Positions 1-5,650 of a stretch of 5,785 nt of DNA are shown one piece after another (the stretch's first letter is position 1; every line of letters begins with the position of its first letter). The position numbers and the translations under genes are program-made. Below the pieces are notes generated by a model. The model made no database searches. It was given only the letters and a program-made list of their open reading frames with translations, and was not told the DNA's origin. The stretch comes from Ignavibacteriales bacterium. Lineage in GTDB: Bacteria; Bacteroidota; Ignavibacteria; UBA10030; SZUA-254. The stretch covers positions 1-5,785 of the forward strand of contig JACQYX010000274.1 in assembly GCA_016207985.1 (NCBI GenBank), in the 5' to 3' direction.

Positions 1-2
1 CC

Positions 3-578
3 TTAACGTTTCAACCAATTAGAGATTATTTTTCTCCCGTCCTTCGTCATAATTGATTCTGGGTGAAACTGAACTCCCTTAACATCAAAATCTTTGTGTG
101 CAATTGCCATTATCGTTCCATCTTCTGCTGCGGCGGTTACTTTTAAACATGAAGGTAATGATTCTGCCGATACCGCCCATGAATGATAAAGTCCAACCTC
201 GAACGCCTCTGGCAATTTTTGGAAGAGGTAATCTCGCTCATCTAATATTTTGATTTTCTTACTTACGCCGTGGGCGACTTGGGGTAACTGGACGAGACGA
301 CCACCAAACGCTTCGGCAATCGCCTGATAACCAAGACAAATCCCAAGAATACTTTTTGTTTTCGAGTACGACTTGATAAGACGCAGAATCTCCCCTGCCT
401 CAGCCGGGATACCTGGACCCGGAGTGCTCAGGATTTTATTGTAATATTCAACATGATTGAAATCGATCTTATCGTTCTTCGCTATATCAAACTCGCATCC
501 AACATTTTCCTCGATAAGCTGGATTAAATTGTACGTGAAGGAATCGTAGTTATCGATTATCAGTAGTTTGGTTGTCAT
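3..578 (-). CDS. pabA: Glutamine amidotransferase subunit of aminodeoxychorismate synthase (PabA; possibly shared with anthranilate synthase, TrpG)
   Basis: This is a complete 191-residue class I (triad) glutamine amidotransferase, the normal length for PabA/TrpG. It hydrolyses glutamine and passes ammonia to a chorismate-aminating partner in the cytoplasm. Visible signatures are the N-terminal LLIIDNYDSFTYNL, the oxyanion-region PGPG at residues 53-56, the nucleophile elbow GICLGYQ with Cys81, the YHSWAV motif at 131-136, and the VQFHPES motif giving His172 and Glu174. The catalytic triad is therefore intact. The ATG sits directly before the family's conserved N-terminus, so the start is well supported even though no Shine-Dalgarno sequence precedes it. 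The gene is divergent from pabB, 38 bp away. Sequence alone does not separate PabA from TrpG; the adjacent pabB and pabC favour p-aminobenzoate synthesis. One subunit serving both pathways is known in other bacteria and cannot be excluded. Confidence 0.9.
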   Translation of the reverse strand: MTTKLLIIDNYDSFTYNLIQLIEENVGCEFDIAKNDKIDFNHVEYYNKILSTPGPGIPAEAGEILRLIKSYSKTKSILGICLGYQAIAEAFGGRLVQLPQVAHGVSKKIKILDERDYLFQKLPEAFEVGLYHSWAVSAESLPSCLKVTAAAEDGTIMAIAHKDFDVKGVQFHPESIMTKDGRKIISNWLKR

Positions 579-616
579 GAATTCATTTTAAAAAATATTT
601 TGTTTAATTTGATGTT
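579..616. promoter_or_regulatory. Short AT-rich divergent intergenic region, presumed promoters for pabA and pabB
   Basis: These 38 bp are all that separates the two divergent start codons, so promoters for both directions must lie here or extend into the opposite gene. The stretch is nearly all A and T, with a run of A at about 590-595 and TAATTT at 605-610. No convincing -35/-10 pair and no Shine-Dalgarno sequence can be seen for either gene. The regulatory role is inferred from geometry only. Confidence 0.35.
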
Positions 617-1597
617 ATGAATCGCGAACAAGCAATACTTCAGATGAATGAATACGGCAGAGCTAACGTGCCTTTCATATTTATCATCGACTTTAAGATG
701 ATGAGTCCTTTGATTTTTCAACCCGATGAAATCAATCCTGAAGAAATATTATTCGACATCAACGGTAATACCAACTGCAAAAACGAAAGTAAATTAACAA
801 AAGAAATCGTCTTTAAAAAATATCCTATTACATTCAATCAGTATCGTAATGCTTTCGATAAAGTTATACAAAACATCAACTCCGGGAATTCTTATCTTCT
901 CAATTTAACATTTCCAACAAAGATCGAAACCAATCTTACTCTCAAAGAAATATTTTTCCATAGCACAGCTAAATACAAGTTATTCTATAAAAATGAATTC
1001 ATTGTATTCTCGCCCGAAATCTTCGTCCAGATAAAAGATAGTATCATATCCTCATATCCTATGAAAGGAACGATTGATGCATCAATCGAGTGTGCTGAGG
1101 AGAAAATTCTAAGCGATAAAAAAGAGCTTGCAGAACATAGGACAATTATTGATCTTATCCGAAATGACCTTAGTATAGTCACAAAAAAAGTCAGGGTGGA
1201 AAAATTTAGATATGTCGAGAAGATCAAAACAAACGAAAAGGACCTCTTTCAGGTCAGCTCTAAAATAACCGGTGAGCTTTCCAGCGATTATCGGAAAAGA
1301 ATTGGAGAAATAGTCTTCAGCTTATTACCCGCCGGCTCAATTAGTGGCGCCCCGAAGAAAAAGACGGTTGAGATTATCGAGGAAGTGGAAGGATATAATC
1401 GCGGGTATTATACCGGAATATTCGGCTGCTTTGATGGGAACAATTTAGACAGCGGCGTGATGATCCGATTTATTGAAAATCAAAATGGAATTACTATCTT
1501 TAAGAGTGGCGGTGGAATCACAGCTTTCAGCAACGCCGAGTCTGAGTATCAAGAATTGATAGATAAAGTTTATGTCCCTATTGTTCGAAACAATTAA
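617..1597 (+). CDS. pabB: Aminodeoxychorismate synthase component I (PabB), short chorismate-binding form
   Basis: This cytoplasmic enzyme converts chorismate plus ammonia to 4-amino-4-deoxychorismate, the first step of the p-aminobenzoate branch of folate synthesis. The chorismate-binding domain fills about residues 70-325. It starts with NINSGNSYLLNLTFP (87-100), then PMKGTID at 148-154, AEHRTIIDLIRND at 172-184, SISGAPKKKT at 241-250, YYTGIFG at 264-270, and SGGGITAFSNAESEYQE at 297-313, which carries the glutamates expected for magnesium binding. Lys150 in the PMKGT motif is the residue that marks PabB; anthranilate and isochorismate synthases normally have another residue there. At 326 residues it is much shorter than the ~450-residue E. 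coli PabB and lacks most of the N-terminal beta-sandwich region, including the tryptophan-inhibition motif of TrpE. Such short forms are familiar in Bacteroidota-like genomes. The ATG has no visible Shine-Dalgarno sequence. The 3' end overlaps the next gene, suggesting co-translation. Confidence 0.93.
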   Translation: MNREQAILQMNEYGRANVPFIFIIDFKMMSPLIFQPDEINPEEILFDINGNTNCKNESKLTKEIVFKKYPITFNQYRNAFDKVIQNINSGNSYLLNLTFPTKIETNLTLKEIFFHSTAKYKLFYKNEFIVFSPEIFVQIKDSIISSYPMKGTIDASIECAEEKILSDKKELAEHRTIIDLIRNDLSIVTKKVRVEKFRYVEKIKTNEKDLFQVSSKITGELSSDYRKRIGEIVFSLLPAGSISGAPKKKTVEIIEEVEGYNRGYYTGIFGCFDGNNLDSGVMIRFIENQNGITIFKSGGGITAFSNAESEYQELIDKVYVPIVRNN

Positions 1598-2165
1598 AGT
1601 TCAAAATAAAACTCTGCACAACCTTGAGTATCACAATGAGCGGTTGAACAAATCCCGAAAAGATTTATTGGGATGTACCGATTTTATTGACTTGAGGGAA
1701 CAGATTTCAATTCCTAAGGATATAAACAATGACGTTTTCAAGTGCCGGGTTCTCTATTCAAGAGAGATCGAACAGATTCAATTCATACCATATACATTGC
1801 GACAAATTAGAACGATCAAGATAGTTGAGTGCGATACGATTGAGTATTATTATAAATTTGTCGATAGAAAGATACTCGGTAATCTTATGGACTCTGTTGA
1901 GACGGATGATATTCTAATCATAAAGAATGGAATGGTAACCGATACATCATTTTCGAATATAGTGTTTTTCGACGGGACGAAATGGGTAACACCCGACACT
2001 CCGCTCTTGAGAGGAATCAAAAGAACAAAGTTGATGAAGGAAAAAATTATATTTGAACAGTCAATAACAAAAAATGGTATACAACGATTTGAAAAAGCGG
2101 CACTGATAAATGCAATGGTTGACATTAAAGACAGCCCGATAATCGAGATTCAGAATATCTTTTAA
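1572..2165 (+). CDS. pabC: Class IV aminotransferase-fold PLP enzyme, probable 4-amino-4-deoxychorismate lyase (PabC)
   Basis: The 197-residue product is a small fold-type IV PLP protein. The likely reaction is elimination of pyruvate from aminodeoxychorismate to give p-aminobenzoate. Visible family features are LFETIKV at 4-10, the YHNERL motif (His21, Arg24) at 20-25, KCRVLYS at 58-64 with Arg59 as probable cofactor-phosphate contact, YYYKFVDR at 92-99 with Lys95 as the expected Schiff-base lysine, NGMVTDTSFSNIVFF at 119-133, and TPDTPLLRGIKR at 140-151. It is shorter than E. coli PabC (~270 residues), as is usual for the compact version found next to short pabB genes. The ATG lies 26 bp inside pabB, and the immediately following LFETIKV supports this start; translation is probably coupled. 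The lyase assignment rests on the neighbourhood: class IV proteins also include branched-chain and D-amino-acid aminotransferases, which are usually longer. Confidence 0.83.
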   Translation: MSLLFETIKVQNKTLHNLEYHNERLNKSRKDLLGCTDFIDLREQISIPKDINNDVFKCRVLYSREIEQIQFIPYTLRQIRTIKIVECDTIEYYYKFVDRKILGNLMDSVETDDILIIKNGMVTDTSFSNIVFFDGTKWVTPDTPLLRGIKRTKLMKEKIIFEQSITKNGIQRFEKAALINAMVDIKDSPIIEIQNIF

Positions 2166-2196
2166 ATATCCTCGTTAAAAATTACATTTATAACTG

Positions 2197-3867
2197 ATGA
2201 TAACTACTTGGAAATCACTTGTTCCGTGGGAGAGATGGTTTCTGCTTTTTTTATTATTCCTTACACTTGGACTGCGTTTTGGTTATGTGGCTGAAATGAG
2301 CCAAACATCATTCTTAACTCAACTCCGGCTTGACGAACTCTATCATAATAATTGGGCAAAGTCGATTGCGGCGGGTAACATTATCGGTGATCAAATATAT
2401 TTCCGTGCACCACTTTATGCTTATCTGCTGGGACTGTGCTTCGCATTGTTCGGGCACAGTTACATTATTCCTCGAATATTCCAACATTTCCTTGGCACGC
2501 TCAGTGTTCTGCTCGTTTACTTCCTTGCACGTAGACTCTTCGGGAAAAAAGTCGCTGTACTATCTTCGATTCTAATGGCAACATACGCTGCAGTCATCTA
2601 TAACGAAAACAAATTTCTACTGGAATCTATCCTTCTTCCGCAGGCAGTACTCTTTTTCCTGTTACTGTATAGCGTAAAAGAAAAACCGACATTTTGGAAA
2701 TGGTTCTGGCTTGGGATTCTATTCGGACTGATTTGCATAACACGTCCGATTTTTCTTCCGTTCTTGCTGATTCTTGCATTGATTATATTTTTCTGGTATC
2801 GAAAAATATTTCCATTTAATAAATATCTCAGCTGGTTATGCGGCATTTTTCTCGGTACCATGATCATCATCGCGCCGGTGACATTGAGAAATTACATTGT
2901 CGGCGGCGATTTTGTACTAATCGCTTCGCAAGGCGGTATAAATTTTTACATCGGTAACAATCCATCGGCAGATGGATTCAGCTCAACTATGCCCGGCTCA
3001 ATAGGCAATCGCTGGAACAACCGGGATATCGTTTATCCTATCCAGCAATCTACAGGTCGATATCCTAAAATTTCGGAGATCGATGGATACTGGCAAAAGC
3101 AAGCATTTAATTTTATTATTAAGCATCCTTACGAGTTTATATTATTGACGATAAAAAAACTATACCTCTTCTGGAATAATATAGAGATCCCGAATAACGG
3201 CAGCTTTTATCTGTATTCACAATTTTCAAAAATCCTGACGTGGCTGCCGACTGGATTCTGGATTGTCAGTCCGTTAGGTTTGCTTGGAATGTGGATCGGC
3301 TGGAATGAAAAACGTTATCGAACAATAACCATTTTTATTATTTATTACACCGCATTTGCAATTCTCTTTTTTGTATGCGATCGATTCAGACTTCCTATAG
3401 TTCCGTTCCTCTGCATCTTTGCAGGACTTTCAATCATAAAACTTTGGGATCATCTTAAAAAACAGGCAAATAAAACGATAGGAAAATACATCGCTGTTTT
3501 ATTTCTGTTTGGTTTAATTGTAAACAGCAACCTGTATAATCTTCAGAAAGGTAACCGGGCTTCCGATTTATTTCATCTCGGTAATATGGAATTATCTGCA
3601 GGTAATTACACCAGAGCAATTTCGTACTATGAGCAAATACCGAAGACAAAATATTTAATTCAGGACGTTTATTTAAACTGGGGAGTCGCAGAGATGCGTT
3701 TGGGGAGAATCGAAAATGCCGTCAAGCAATTCCAGCATGAGCTTGAAATTTTCCCCGAATCGTACGACGCACTTGCTAACCTTACCCGCATATATTCTAT
3801 GACCGGAGCACACGAAAAAACAATCCAGTATGCACGTCAAGCTATTCAGATGAAACCCCTTTATTAG
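2197..3867 (+). CDS. GT39/PMT/ArnT-like membrane glycosyltransferase with C-terminal TPR region, frame interrupted at 3' end
   Basis: This is a polytopic inner-membrane GT-C glycosyltransferase, expected to use a polyprenyl-phosphate-linked sugar; donor and acceptor cannot be read from the sequence. Hydrophobic segments lie at about residues 12-30, 70-88, 96-112, 119-136, 146-160, 168-201, 208-228, 350-368, 376-394, 398-414 and 430-445. The first extracytoplasmic loop carries LDELYHNNWAKSIA with Asp46 and Glu47 in the place of the superfamily's catalytic acidic residue, followed by YFRAPLYAYLLGL. NFYIGNNPSADG (249-260) and DRFRLPIVPFL (395-405) are also family-like. From about residue 455 the chain becomes TPR-like, for example YLNWGVAEMRLGRIENAVKQ. 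The stop at 3865-3867 falls in the middle of the TPR region, and the same repeat architecture continues in the +1 frame, so this is the front part of a longer protein of about 738 residues. It begins 31 bp after pabC without a visible Shine-Dalgarno sequence. A true ArnT (lipid A aminoarabinose transfer) is unlikely given the context. Confidence 0.85.
   Translation: MITTWKSLVPWERWFLLFLLFLTLGLRFGYVAEMSQTSFLTQLRLDELYHNNWAKSIAAGNIIGDQIYFRAPLYAYLLGLCFALFGHSYIIPRIFQHFLGTLSVLLVYFLARRLFGKKVAVLSSILMATYAAVIYNENKFLLESILLPQAVLFFLLLYSVKEKPTFWKWFWLGILFGLICITRPIFLPFLLILALIIFFWYRKIFPFNKYLSWLCGIFLGTMIIIAPVTLRNYIVGGDFVLIASQGGINFYIGNNPSADGFSSTMPGSIGNRWNNRDIVYPIQQSTGRYPKISEIDGYWQKQAFNFIIKHPYEFILLTIKKLYLFWNNIEIPNNGSFYLYSQFSKILTWLPTGFWIVSPLGLLGMWIGWNEKRYRTITIFIIYYTAFAILFFVCDRFRLPIVPFLCIFAGLSIIKLWDHLKKQANKTIGKYIAVLFLFGLIVNSNLYNLQKGNRASDLFHLGNMELSAGNYTRAISYYEQIPKTKYLIQDVYLNWGVAEMRLGRIENAVKQFQHELEIFPESYDALANLTRIYSMTGAHEKTIQYARQAIQMKPLY
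3854..3867 (+). other. Frameshift point in the glycosyltransferase-TPR gene (CCCC run before an in-frame TAG)
   Basis: The upstream frame reads ATG AAA CCC CTT TAT TAG and stops at 3865-3867. The +1 frame has a TGA at 3851-3853 and is open from 3854 onward, so the reading change must happen within about 3854-3864. That interval contains CCCC at 3856-3859. Reading AAA CCC and then TTT ATT AGC TCC gives MKPFISSYGRDALYEE, which runs directly into the downstream TPR protein. A single extra C in a homopolymer, through mutation or a sequencing error, explains this most simply. CCC-C is also a classic slippery context for +1 movement of a proline tRNA, so recoding is possible but unproven. Confidence 0.8.
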
Positions 3868-3922
3868 CTCCTATGGTAGAGATGCACTTTATGAAGAATC
3901 TGTACTGGCTGGAATTCACCTC

Positions 3923-4414
3923 GTGCGAGGCAGAATCGATCTTGCTGAAAGAGAATACCGCTCAATATTAAATCGGATAAAACCGCAAATCCAGCCCGGC
4001 TACGAGCCGGAATTTCAATACTCAAAAGAATACAGCATCGGTGGAAACTTGGAAGAATTTAAAGCGAAAGTATATTACAGCTTGGGACACATCTTCATCC
4101 AGCGAAACCAATACGAGAGTGCCCTCGTTTACCTTTCGAAAGCAACAATCGCATTCCCTAAATTTGCCGATTCATGGATAAGCATGGGAAATGTATTTCA
4201 AGAGACAAATCGAGCTCAAGAAGCCGATTCTGCGTTTTCAATGGGATTGAGAATTAATCCGACCAACTTTCAGGCATGGTACGAGTATGGATTATTACTG
4301 GAAGCGATGAACCGGACTGAAGATGCCCGCCGGGCGTTCGAGACAGCGTTAAAATACAAACCGGATTTTACGGAGGCAAAAACAGAACTTGAGGCTATTA
4401 AACAGAGGAAGTGA
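3923..4414 (+). CDS. TPR-repeat protein segment, the displaced C-terminal part of the preceding glycosyltransferase
   Basis: From the GTG at 3923 this reads as 163 residues, but the frame is open back to 3854 and the codons before the GTG give fitting sequence (FISSYGRDALYEESVLAG), so the GTG is probably not a natural start. The final part is three consecutive 34-residue tetratricopeptide repeats, at about residues 48-81 (VYYSLGHIFIQRNQYESALV), 82-115 (SWISMGNVFQETNRAQEADS) and 116-149 (AWYEYGLLLEAMNRTEDARR), each ending with a proline-containing turn such as NPTN or KPDF. TPRs form helical scaffolds for protein binding; no catalytic residues are expected. It most likely completes the TPR domain of the glycosyltransferase at 2197-3867. 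If independently expressed it would be a small soluble TPR protein, but it has no Shine-Dalgarno sequence and no promoter that I can see. Confidence 0.75.
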   Translation: MRGRIDLAEREYRSILNRIKPQIQPGYEPEFQYSKEYSIGGNLEEFKAKVYYSLGHIFIQRNQYESALVYLSKATIAFPKFADSWISMGNVFQETNRAQEADSAFSMGLRINPTNFQAWYEYGLLLEAMNRTEDARRAFETALKYKPDFTEAKTELEAIKQRK

Positions 4415-4440
4415 AACTTGTGAATTCTTTCTTTAGATGG

Positions 4441-4469
4441 TTGCAAATAAGGAGTGGGTATTGTATATT
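4441..4469 (+). promoter_or_regulatory. Putative sigma70-like promoter upstream of the acyltransferase-family gene
   Basis: TTGCAA at 4441-4446 (4 of 6 matches to TTGACA) and TATATT at 4464-4469 (5 of 6 to TATAAT) are separated by exactly 17 bp. A transcript starting near 4476 would have a leader of about 45 bases before the ATG at 4521. The position in a 106-bp gap between two unrelated genes is appropriate. AT-rich spacers yield such matches by chance, and if the host is a Bacteroidota with a different promoter consensus this match would lose weight. Confidence 0.4.
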
Positions 4470-4493
4470 CTTCGTGATGTTGGAAAACTATAT

Positions 4494-4509
4494 TGAACTA
4501 AAAAGTTCA
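4494..4509 (+). other. Small hairpin in the leader of the acyltransferase-family gene
   Basis: TGAACT at 4494-4499 pairs perfectly with AGTTCA at 4504-4509 around a loop of four A residues, 11 bases before the ATG at 4521. It could be an operator half-site pair or a weak leader hairpin. It is too short and AU-rich for an intrinsic terminator and has no following T run. Confidence 0.3.
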
Positions 4510-4585
4510 TCATCAATTCTATGAACAATCAGCCACATAGAATACAACCGAATTGTTCGGATGTCCTCATAGTCGAGCGGGTCCA

Positions 4586-4600
4586 AAGTAGCGATGAACT
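4586..4600 (+). repeat. 15-bp direct repeat, copy 1
   Basis: AAGTAGCGATGAACT here is identical to 5188-5202, 602 bp downstream. In the acyltransferase-family frame it encodes SSDEL within VQSSDELNEF near the N-terminus. A 15-bp same-strand match in a window this size is uncommon by chance but not impossible. Confidence 0.6.
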
Positions 4601-5187
4601 GAACGAATTTATTCGTTTGCCCTGGCAGATTTACAAAGATCACCCTCATTGGGTACCTCCTCTCTTGCGGGATGTGAAATTCAAATTAAATCAATCGAAG
4701 CATCCATTTTTCGAGCATGCAAAAATAGAATTATTCATAGCTGGCCGCGGAACAACTATCACCGGACGTATCGCCGGAATCGTCGACGATCGTTATAATG
4801 AATTCCATAAAGAACGCACCGGATTTTTCGGTATGTTCAAGTGTCTTGAAGACTACGAGGCAGCGAAGGCATTATTTTCTTCCGCAGAAGCGTGGTGCAA
4901 GAATCAGGGTATGAACCGAATGCGGGGACCGATGAATTTAAGCATGAACGACGAGTGCGGATTCTTGTTGGAAGGTTTCGACAGCGACCCTGTCATGATG
5001 ATGCCGTATAATCCGAAGTACTATCTTGAATTTAGCGAGCGATATGGTTTTGTTAAAGCAAAAGATTTGTACGCCTATCTGAAAAGCGACATAGGAGTAG
5101 TCGATCGGATTGCAAAATTAGTAGAGCGAGTGAAGAGCAAAGAAAATGTTGCCATCAGACCGGTTAACCTGAAAAACTTTAAACAGG

Positions 5188-5202
5188 AAGTAGCGATGAA
5201 CT
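5188..5202 (+). repeat. 15-bp direct repeat, copy 2, at the acyltransferase gene junction
   Basis: This is the second exact copy of AAGTAGCGATGAACT. It sits where the coding frame of the acyltransferase-family gene changes and where homologous sequence appears deleted. In the downstream frame it also encodes SSDEL, in SSDELVLFAEV. It may mark a recombination or slippage junction. Confidence 0.6.
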
Positions 5203-5206
5203 CGTC

Positions 5207-5566
5207 TTGTTCGCTGAAGTCAACGGACAACCGGTAGGTGTGAGCATCACTCTCCCCGATATGAATCAGGTCTTGAAAAAGCTGAACGGAAAACTTGGTC
5301 CCATCGGTCTCTTAAAGTTTCTCTATTACAAAAAGAAGATAACCGGAGCGCGGGCAATCGTGTTCGGGATTAAAAAAGAATTCCGCCTCACTGGTATCAG
5401 CAGCGTGTTATATTACGAGACTGTAAAGAGAGGCGCGCGATTAGGATACACGTGGTGCGAGATGTCGTGGAACCTCGAGGATAACGACCTGATAAACCGC
5501 TTCGATGAAGCTGTGGGCGGGAAGCTGTACAAGAAATACCGGATTTACGAAAAGGAGCTTTCTTGA
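5207..5566 (+). pseudogene. GNAT-like acyltransferase-family protein, C-terminal part of the broken gene
   Basis: From a TTG at 5207 this reads as 119 residues, but the frame is open back to 5183 and gives SSDELVLFAEVNGQPVGVSI, the normal lead-in of the family's second half, so the TTG is unlikely to be a real start. The segment carries the GNAT-type acetyl-CoA-binding core: VLFAEVNGQPVGVSITLPD is the central beta-hairpin, IVFGIKKEFRLTGISSVLYYE is the strand, phosphate-binding turn and helix region (in this family an R-x-x-G-I turn), and MSWNLEDNDLINRF is the next strand and helix. It ends in YKKYRIYEKELS, typical of these proteins. Joined to the upstream part it gives about 349 residues, some 25-40 short of the usual size. 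The residues absent lie between NFKQEV and DELVLF, where homologues have an aromatic-rich stretch of the Y-N-x-A-W and F-V-P-M-T kind. Without that stretch the product is probably non-functional. Confidence 0.72.
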
Positions 5567-5650
5567 TTTGACACATCTGAATTATTGAACACACTACCAT
5601 GGGGCTATCCAAAAATTCCGGTGTCATCTCACCCCGGGTGTCACGGTCCA
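5567..5650. other. Non-coding spacer between the acyltransferase gene and the palindromic element
   Basis: No supported gene lies here. It contains a 7-bp direct repeat GGTGTCA (5620-5626 and 5637-5643) and a small GC-rich palindrome CACCC-C-GGGTG (5630-5640), both next to the large palindrome. These may belong to a longer repeat unit, or may be the remnant of another one. Confidence 0.35.

Larger units (their letters stand above)
4521..5237 (+). pseudogene. GNAT-like acyltransferase-family protein, N-terminal part of a broken gene
   Basis: This part encodes 238 residues, of which about the first 224 look authentic. It resembles a ~375-residue family of GNAT-related proteins annotated as N-acetyltransferase or hypothetical (YghO-like) in many bacteria; I recognise it from the overall pattern, and the substrate is unknown. 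Characteristic stretches are FIRLPWQIYKDHPHWVPPLL (30-49), HPFFEHAKIELFIA (61-74), TGRIAGIVDDRYNEFH (81-96), GFFGMFKCLED (101-111), RGPMNLSMNDECGFLLEGF (135-153) and PVMMMPYNPKYYLEF (157-171). It then reads IRPVNLKNFKQEV (212-224), after which the frame yields an unrelated tail and stops at 5235-5237. The expected continuation appears in another frame from about 5189, but with a stretch missing. The ATG is plausible but lacks a Shine-Dalgarno sequence. The gene follows a probable promoter and is probably its own transcription unit. Confidence 0.78.

Noticed and set aside
985..1227. 80-residue minus-strand open frame inside pabB
   Set aside because: It lies entirely within the strongly supported pabB on the opposite strand and has no recognisable motifs.
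1850..2125. 91-residue minus-strand open frame inside pabC
   Set aside because: It is antisense to a gene with clear PLP-enzyme motifs; a shadow frame.
2330..2575. 81-residue plus-strand frame inside the glycosyltransferase, with others at 2598-2870 and 3455-3649 on the minus strand
   Set aside because: All overlap the membrane glycosyltransferase coding sequence and show no family features.
2197..3867. True ArnT (lipid A aminoarabinose transferase, polymyxin resistance)
   Set aside because: Only superfamily-level features are seen, there are no arn genes nearby, and the TPR C-terminus is unlike ArnT.
3923..3925. GTG at 3923 as the start of an independent TPR gene
   Set aside because: The frame is open upstream to 3854 with sequence that continues the TPR domain, and no ribosome binding site precedes the GTG.
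4449..4496. AAGGAG at 4449-4454 followed by a possible TTG-started 11-codon leader peptide
   Set aside because: The frame is very short, uses a rare start, overlaps the promoter-like hexamers and shows no attenuator structure.
5207..5209. TTG at 5207 as the start of an independent small acyltransferase
   Set aside because: The conserved family sequence extends upstream of it in the same frame (SSDELVL), so it is an internal codon.
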